In this document: positions 59,293 through 64,000 of the stretch, in pieces
How the letters are laid out: each line of letters opens with the position of its first letter
Numbering within the stretch: position 1 is the stretch's first letter
Assembly (NCBI RefSeq): GCF_001449115.1
Contig: NZ_LAIJ01000009.1
Location: 1,556,114-1,620,113 of the forward strand
Source: Occallatibacter gabretensis
GTDB taxonomy: Bacteria > Acidobacteriota > Terriglobia > Terriglobales > Acidobacteriaceae
Length of the DNA stretch: 64,000 nucleotides
Direction: 5' to 3'
Program-made: the position numbers and the translations under genes
Notes under the pieces: generated by a model
What the model was told of the DNA's origin: nothing
The model's database searches: none
What the model saw: only the letters and a program-made list of their open reading frames with translations

Positions 59293-60679
59293 TTGTGAGT
59301 GAGTCCGCGGCTGGAATGGCGCGGGCAGCACCTTTCGAGCGGGTGAGTAAGGCGCGCAGAGGCAGGCCGGCGAGGACGATGGCTGCTCCGATGAGCGAGG
59401 GAATGGGGCTGTGCGCGAGGAGCAGGAGAGCGAGAAGCCCGCAGCCGACGAGGAAGACGATGGGAGCGAGTGGATACCACCACCGATCGACCGCGATGCC
59501 GCCGCGGAAGAGGGTGGCGACGGTGAGTGCGAGAAAGACCACGGATGAAAAGACGATGAAGGCCAGGATGCGATCGAATGCGCCGAGGAAGAGTATGGAG
59601 AGGGCCATGACGGTTTGCAGGACGATGGCGTTGGCGGGGGTTTGGAAGCGGGGATGAAGGCGTGCGAAGGCGGCGAGAGGGCCGGTGCTGGAGGATTCGG
59701 CGGAGGCGAGCGCGTAGGTGACGCGCGGGACGACCATGGTGAGCAGGATGAGGCCGCCGAGAACGCAGAGGACCACAATAGCGGCCAATATACGTGCGCC
59801 TGCGGAGCCGAATAATGCCTGGCCGAAGGCAGAGACGAATGCGGTGTCTGACCCGATGCTGCCGAGCGGGACGACGGCGACGAAGGCGAGGCTGACGAGA
59901 AGATAGAGCGCGGCGACGATGAGAACTCCGCCGGTGAAGGCGATGGGCAGGGTGCGGGAGGGATTGCGAAGCTGGCCGGCGATCTTGCCGGCTTCCCACC
60001 AGCCGCCGAAGCAGAAGTAGGCGCTGACGGCTGCGCCGGCGATGGCGGCGATGAGGGGATCAGAACCGGGGCGGCGTGCTGCGATGGGTGCGAGATTGGC
60101 GAATGTGGCGTGGCCTGAGACGAGCGCCCAGATCGCGAGGCCTGCGAGGACCGGTGCCTTGAGCCAGTTGAGGGTGGTCATGACGCCGCTGCTCATACGC
60201 GCGCCGCAGTAGTTGAGTGCGGCGGCGGCGATGAGCAGGATGGCGGGGAGAAACGGAGTGAGCGAGGCGGGGATGGGGAAGAGCGCGCGGAGATACGGCA
60301 CGCTTCCGACACAGAGTGCGGCGGCGACGCCGGGATACATGACGATGGCGGCCATCCAGCCGTAGAGAAAGGCAACGCGGGGACCGAAGCCGCGGCGGAG
60401 GTAGACGTATTCGCCGCCGTCATGAGGGTTGCGGACGGCTAGTTCTGTGAAGCAGAGTGCGCCGGCGAGCGTGATGAGAGCCATGCCTCCCCAGACGGCT
60501 GCGATGAGCGCGGGTGAGCCGAGGGATTTTGCCATGCCTGCGGGCGTGAGGAAGATGCCGAGCGAGATGGCTTCACCGGTGACGGCTGCGGTGGCGGCCC
60601 ATGTGCCCATCTGGCGGATTGGCGCTATAGTCCCCATATTCGCCCATCGTAGGGAGGACGGGTGGAAGGGCGCATCCAT
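59282..60679 (-). CDS. APC-family amino acid permease
   Basis: A 465-residue transporter with about 12 membrane spans of the amino acid-polyamine-organocation superfamily. The first span has the substrate-backbone motif TGEAISLGIFLTPAGMA (a GxG-like loop), and FCFGGWWEAGKIAGQLRNPS marks the conserved central region. The start may be the internal ATG at 60637 (MGTIAPIRQMG), because the first 14 residues are not membrane-like. Neither site has a strong ribosome site. It is transcribed toward the AhpD-like genes. Substrate unknown. Confidence 0.9.
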   Translation of the reverse strand: MDAPFHPSSLRWANMGTIAPIRQMGTWAATAAVTGEAISLGIFLTPAGMAKSLGSPALIAAVWGGMALITLAGALCFTELAVRNPHDGGEYVYLRRGFGPRVAFLYGWMAAIVMYPGVAAALCVGSVPYLRALFPIPASLTPFLPAILLIAAAALNYCGARMSSGVMTTLNWLKAPVLAGLAIWALVSGHATFANLAPIAARRPGSDPLIAAIAGAAVSAYFCFGGWWEAGKIAGQLRNPSRTLPIAFTGGVLIVAALYLLVSLAFVAVVPLGSIGSDTAFVSAFGQALFGSAGARILAAIVVLCVLGGLILLTMVVPRVTYALASAESSSTGPLAAFARLHPRFQTPANAIVLQTVMALSILFLGAFDRILAFIVFSSVVFLALTVATLFRGGIAVDRWWYPLAPIVFLVGCGLLALLLLAHSPIPSLIGAAIVLAGLPLRALLTRSKGAARAIPAADSLTTDL

Positions 60680-60757
60680 CTTTGGGTGTAGAGGAAGTTC
60701 GTGTGATCGAACTGCGCGCTGGTTATCGAACAGAATGTTTCCGACAATGTGCGCAAT

Positions 60758-61177
60758 CTACTCCAACAGCTTCACATCCGCCAGAGAGCACACTGCTTGC
60801 TCATCTCCGTCGATAACGCCTAGGGTGACGTGTTGGCCGTCCGTGACTTCTGCTTGAACTATCGAGACCTGATGTCCAATCGACCAATCACCTACACCTG
60901 GCTTCACGATTTCGGCTCTGATCGGCAAATCGTGTCCGAGCGAATATGGCGCACTCCGGCCATACGGTATGTAATAGATCGCCGTACCAGAATCGAAGTC
61001 TGCCTTTGTTGCCGTGCGTCCCTGAATCAATGGCTTTTTCACGCTCTTTCTATTCACTGTCCGCTCATTGTGATCTTTCATGCCATGGCATGCCTGGAAC
61101 GAAGCAACGCTAAGAACTCCGATTAGCAGAGAAATGGCCACTACGATCCGGTTAGCAGATGAATTTTGGGGCGGCAT
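60758..61177 (-). CDS. Exported small protein of unknown function
   Basis: A 139-residue protein with a signal-like N-terminus (NRIVVAISLLIGVLSVASF, then QACHGMKDHNE). The Cys after the hydrophobic stretch lacks a good lipobox. The mature part is beta-rich with IRAEIVKPGVGDWSIGHQVS and GVIDGDEQAVCSLADVKLLE. The ATG giving MPPQNSSANR is preferred over one 12 codons earlier. Base composition is less GC-rich than neighbours. Family not recognised. Confidence 0.6.
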   Translation of the reverse strand: MPPQNSSANRIVVAISLLIGVLSVASFQACHGMKDHNERTVNRKSVKKPLIQGRTATKADFDSGTAIYYIPYGRSAPYSLGHDLPIRAEIVKPGVGDWSIGHQVSIVQAEVTDGQHVTLGVIDGDEQAVCSLADVKLLE

Positions 61178-61221
61178 GAGAGCAGTATAGATAGCTTCGG
61201 ACCACTTACACACAAGTTGCT

Positions 61222-62628
61222 ATGCAGCAGGAAGGTGCAGGTTGTATGGTGCGTGACATGAATACGACAAATTCGGATTGGTTGAGCCCTGCGGACCGGC
61301 GCAAGCTGGGGCAGTCGCGGCGCAAGCATGTGGGCAGGCAGACGAACAACGAGTTGAAGGACAAGGCGCGGCCGGCGGATGCGCTGAAGCTGCTGGAGCG
61401 CGCGGCGAAGGGGCGCGTGCCGGCGCTGGTGAAGCTGAAGTTTCAGTTGATGTCTGTTTCGCCGTTTGGGTATTTTCGCGGAGCGGTGCCGGTGATGGCG
61501 GCGGACCTGGCGGCGCTGCCGAATACGGGAATTGTGACGCAGCTCTGCGGGGATGCGCATGTGCGAAACCTGGGAGCGTTTGCCGCGCCGGATGGACGGC
61601 TGGTCTTTGACATCAACGATTTTGATGAGACGATCCGCGGGCCGTTTGAGTGGGATTTGAAGCGTATGGCGGCATCACTAGTGCTGGCCGGGCGCGAGGG
61701 CGGGCAAAAGGACAGCAGTTCAAGAGCGGCAGTGGAGGCGTGCATCCGGCGCTATGCGGAGATGATGCGGAGCTTTGCTGAGATGCCGATTCTGGAGGTG
61801 GCGCGGCACCAGGTGCATGTGGAAGGCGCGGTGATGCATGATGCGCTGCTGAAGGCTGAGCGCGCGACGCCTCTGCATACGCTGGAGCAGATAACTGAGC
61901 TCGCAGACAGGAAGGCGACACAACGCGAGGCCCCGCGGCGGTTCAAGGAGATTCCGCCGATGCTGACGCGCGTGACGGGTAAGCAGGCACAGGATGTCAT
62001 TGGCAGCCTGGGACCGTACCGAAAGATGCTGGAGCCGCAGAGGGTGCATCTGCTCTCGCTGTACCGGCCGGTGGATGTGGCGTTCAAGGTGGTGGGCACG
62101 GGATCGGTGGGGCTGAGGGATTACTGCGTTTACCTTGAGGGCAATGGGCCGGGTGATCCGCTGTTTCTGCAGATCAAGGAAGAGACGGCTAGCGGTTATG
62201 CGGCTTATCTTCCCCACGCAAAACCTGCGCGCCAAAACGGGCAGCGCGTGGTGGAAGGGCAGAAGGCGATGCAGGTGCAGTCAGACCCGTTTCTGGGATG
62301 GACGGAGATAGATGGGCGGCACTACCTGGTACGGCAGCTCAACGACCACAAGGGCAGCGTGGATATGAACGATTTTGCCGGCAAGGGGCTTACGGCTTAT
62401 GCGCAGGTGTGCGGTGAGCTGCTGGCGCGGGGCCATGCGCGGTCGGGGGATGCGTTGTCGATTGCGGGCTACGTAGGGGTGGGGGATGGGTTTGCGGAGG
62501 CGCTGGCGGAGTTTGGCGCACGATATGCCGACCGGACGGAGAAGGACTGGCTGGAGTTGAAGCGGTCTGGGAAAGCTCGCCCGACTAAAACAGGCTCTGC
62601 CGGTAAGAAGCAGCTTAGTACGAAATAA
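61222..62628 (+). CDS. DUF2252-family protein
   Basis: A 468-residue protein of DUF2252, a kinase-like-fold family without a settled function. Conserved blocks are FGYFRGAVPVMAADLA, CGDAHVRNLGAFAAPDGRLV, FDINDFDETIRGPFEWDLKR and YLVRQLNDHKGSVDM. The CGDAHxxNxG and DINDFD elements resemble phosphotransferase-type active sites. Two further in-frame ATGs (61246, 61258) are possible starts. The tail is Lys/Thr-rich. Confidence 0.92.
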   Translation: MQQEGAGCMVRDMNTTNSDWLSPADRRKLGQSRRKHVGRQTNNELKDKARPADALKLLERAAKGRVPALVKLKFQLMSVSPFGYFRGAVPVMAADLAALPNTGIVTQLCGDAHVRNLGAFAAPDGRLVFDINDFDETIRGPFEWDLKRMAASLVLAGREGGQKDSSSRAAVEACIRRYAEMMRSFAEMPILEVARHQVHVEGAVMHDALLKAERATPLHTLEQITELADRKATQREAPRRFKEIPPMLTRVTGKQAQDVIGSLGPYRKMLEPQRVHLLSLYRPVDVAFKVVGTGSVGLRDYCVYLEGNGPGDPLFLQIKEETASGYAAYLPHAKPARQNGQRVVEGQKAMQVQSDPFLGWTEIDGRHYLVRQLNDHKGSVDMNDFAGKGLTAYAQVCGELLARGHARSGDALSIAGYVGVGDGFAEALAEFGARYADRTEKDWLELKRSGKARPTKTGSAGKKQLSTK

Positions 62629-62641
62629 ATGGAAAGTATGC

Positions 62642-62677
62642 TTGACATCTATGTGGGCCGTGTCTAGGATTACCTAG
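62642..62677 (+). promoter_or_regulatory. Sigma-70-type promoter with overlapping operator
   Basis: TTGACA at 62642 and TAGGAT at 62665 are separated by 17 bases, close to the consensus. The perfect palindrome CTAGG-ATTA-CCTAG (62664-62677) covers the -10 box and start point, just where the XRE protein encoded 16 bp downstream could repress its own operon. Confidence 0.7.
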
Positions 62678-62692
62678 TAAAGTTTGCTTGAC

Positions 62693-62917
62693 ATGTCGGC
62701 TCAGATTCCATATCGAATTGCGAATAAGGTGAAGGAGCTTCGGCTGGCTCGCGTGTGGACGCAGGAGCAGCTTGCGGCGGCTGCCGGCGTATCGCGGCAG
62801 AGCATTATTTCGATTGAGCGCAACCGGTATGTGCCGAGCCTGGAGTTGGCGCTGATTTTTGCGCGTATATTTGCCTGTTCAACAGACGAAATTTTTCATT
62901 TGGAGGCGCTCAAATGA
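62693..62917 (+). CDS. Small XRE-family regulator (YozG-like)
   Basis: A 74-residue single-domain helix-turn-helix protein: NKVKELRLARVWTQEQLAAA, GVSRQSIISIERNRYVPSLE, LALIFARIFACSTDEIFHLE. This compact Cro/C1 type is often encoded with small membrane proteins. The ATG giving MSAQIPYRIAN is preferred over a TTG 3 codons earlier. It overlaps the next gene by 4 bp (ATGA). A promoter with a palindrome over its -10 box lies immediately upstream. Confidence 0.9.
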   Translation: MSAQIPYRIANKVKELRLARVWTQEQLAAAAGVSRQSIISIERNRYVPSLELALIFARIFACSTDEIFHLEALK

Positions 62918-63150
62918 GCCATCCCTTAACGCGTGTTCCTTTTCTAGGGCAGTTTGTCGATGAGCGGTTTTTGGAGCATCGGCGCAAGGCGTCGAGTGTG
63001 GCCGGAATTATCACGGCGGTGCTGGCTCTGGTTGTGTTCGAGTACCGTCTGCTGCGTTATGGCGTTTTCGACTGGGAGCTGGCGGCGGTGGCTCTCGTTT
63101 TTGTGGCGATCAAGATGGGGCTGTTTCTGTGGTATCGGTTTCGCGACTAG
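62914..63150 (+). CDS. Small two-span membrane protein
   Basis: A 78-residue protein with two membrane helices (about residues 26-45 and 53-72) and a charged N-terminus (GQFVDERFLEHRRKASS). It is coupled to the XRE gene by a 4-bp overlap. Family unknown. Co-expression suggests the regulator controls it. Confidence 0.8.
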   Translation: MSHPLTRVPFLGQFVDERFLEHRRKASSVAGIITAVLALVVFEYRLLRYGVFDWELAAVALVFVAIKMGLFLWYRFRD

Positions 63151-63184
63151 AGACTTTGAACTGCTTTTGAGAGGAGAGATGATT

Positions 63185-63415
63185 ATGTGTGGGATCGATA
63201 ACAAGGATTCTAAAAAACTGCGCTGGATACTTGCGCTGGCCAATGGCAGCATGGCTGCGGGATTGATGCTGCGGCTCTTTGTTCCTGCAAACGGGATCAT
63301 TTCGCCTGCTGCGCTCCATTTTTTGGTGGGTATGCTGCTCGGCGTCTCCATTGCACTGAATTTCCATGTTGTGTGGATGCGCAGGCGCAACCGCAAAAAT
63401 GATCTGGCAAGATAG
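63185..63415 (+). CDS. Small two-span membrane protein
   Basis: A 76-residue protein (MCGIDNKDSKKLRWILALAN) with two membrane helices (about residues 12-32 and 42-63) and a basic tail (MRRRNRKNDLAR). The chosen ATG has an AGGAGAG site about 9 bases upstream; another ATG two codons earlier is too close to it. Third gene of the XRE operon; function unknown. Confidence 0.78.
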   Translation: MCGIDNKDSKKLRWILALANGSMAAGLMLRLFVPANGIISPAALHFLVGMLLGVSIALNFHVVWMRRRNRKNDLAR

Positions 63416-63462
63416 GCGGGAAGCAGTGTAAATAAAGTAAGTATTGATCGAAAAGGAGATAG

Positions 63463-63648
63463 ATGGCTAAATCCGGTGGCAGGCGAACTCATTTGTTGCA
63501 ACTTGGAGGCGTTTGTCTTGCGGCGGGTGTGTTGTTGTGGCTGTTCAGGCACCCTGTTGGGATGCACTCAAGGGAATACATGCATCTGATCGATGGGTTT
63601 CTGGCGGGTCTTGGTGTGGCGTTTTTGATTGCCGGTCTTGGTGATTGA
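63463..63648 (+). CDS. Small two-span membrane protein
   Basis: A 61-residue protein (MAKSGGRRTHLLQLGG) with two membrane helices (about residues 11-28 and 43-59). An AAAAGGAGAT ribosome site precedes it. It is the last gene of the XRE operon, ending 51 bp before hemL. Function unknown. Confidence 0.75.
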   Translation: MAKSGGRRTHLLQLGGVCLAAGVLLWLFRHPVGMHSREYMHLIDGFLAGLGVAFLIAGLGD

Positions 63649-63699
63649 GGCTCTGATGTAAGTTTCGTGCCGCGGTGTGACTTTTATACTTAGATCGAG

Positions 63700-64000
63700 A
63701 TGACTACGCCAACTGCAGTACCCGTACGCACACGTTCCCAGGCACTACAAGAGCGCGCTGAGCGCGTGTTTCCCGGAGGGGTGAACTCGCCGGTACGCGC
63801 GTTTCGCGCGGTGGGCGGAGGCGCGCCGTTTGTCGAAAGCGCGGAGGGCGCTTGGCTGACGGATGCGGATGGGAACCGGTACATCGACTACTTTGGCTCG
63901 TGGGGGCCGATGATTCTGGGACATGCGTTTCCGCCGGTGGTGGAGGCGATTGAGCGCGCGGCGCGGAAGTCGGCCAGCTTTGGGGCTTCTACGGCTGCCG
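63700..64000 (+). CDS. hemL: Glutamate-1-semialdehyde 2,1-aminomutase (partial)
   Basis: The first 100 residues of a class III PLP aminotransferase; the gene runs off the right edge. The family's N-terminal pattern is clear: [60 protein letters not shown] and [10 protein letters not shown]. HemL converts glutamate-1-semialdehyde to 5-aminolevulinate in tetrapyrrole synthesis. The PLP lysine lies beyond the window. Confidence 0.93.
   Translation, partial: MTTPTAVPVRTRSQALQERAERVFPGGVNSPVRAFRAVGGGAPFVESAEGAWLTDADGNRYIDYFGSWGPMILGHAFPPVVEAIERAARKSASFGASTAA

Overview
The window looks like chromosomal DNA from a Gram-negative soil bacterium, most likely an acidobacterium of the Terriglobia (Acidobacteriaceae-like). 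The evidence is high GC, a KDO/lipid A/core operon, many secreted proteins of types common in that group (DUF2911, DUF3108, Ig-like repeat protein, several M1-type peptidases), and short intergenic hairpin repeats. This assignment is inferred from gene content; there is no rRNA or tRNA in the window to confirm it.

Layout. 1-6.3 kb: a leftward hydroxyproline-catabolic operon (deaminase, FAD oxidase, epimerase) faces a rightward Tat-exported GH127 beta-L-arabinofuranosidase and a secreted M1 peptidase. Together they read as a locus for using plant hydroxyproline-rich glycoproteins. 6.3-12.4 kb: secreted phosphoesterase, LytTR regulator, zinc-ribbon membrane protein, exported protein, second M1 peptidase. 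12.7-16.7 kb: 2-methylcitrate cycle operon prpB-(small membrane protein)-prpC-prpD. 16.9-25.5 kb: DUF2911, FmdB-type and fasciclin proteins, an ECF sigma factor with a membrane partner, YdeI-like protein, rlmB followed directly by a degenerate M1-like protein, and two paralogous secreted proteins. 25.7-29.2 kb: membrane-integrity module (NfeD/YqiJ-like, a 36-residue membrane peptide, flotillin, an SPFH-tail protein, PspA). 29.3-35 kb: XRE regulator, VOC protein, RNB ribonuclease, Ig-like protein. 35-38.5 kb: mnmG and an unusual Gly-Ser-linker protein with a small partner. 38.5-43.4 kb: waaA-lpxK-GT9-methyltransferase-DUF3108. 43.4-48.2 kb: secreted protein, methyltransferase, queD, pncA, DinG-like helicase.

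48.2-54.6 kb is an accessory island: a frameshifted ribbon-helix-helix gene, a gene remnant, a LysR/SDR pair, a frameshifted second SDR, an IS630 element with recognisable ends, a possible second TA-bounded element nested in it, and a tandem pair of two-hairpin repeats. 54.6-64 kb returns to ordinary genes: a diguanylate cyclase, der, two tandem AhpD-like proteins, an APC permease, a DUF2252 protein, a four-gene XRE/small-membrane-protein operon with a clear promoter and operator, and the start of hemL.

Two features cut across genes. First, a family of modular intergenic repeats has conserved boxes framing variable stems; it occurs in seven full or partial copies. Second, the strand bias reverses: genes on both strands make the plus strand C-rich before about 38 kb and G-rich after about 43.4 kb, the polarity expected where replication forks diverge, although no DnaA-box cluster is visible. 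No CRISPR array, tRNA, rRNA or prophage was seen.
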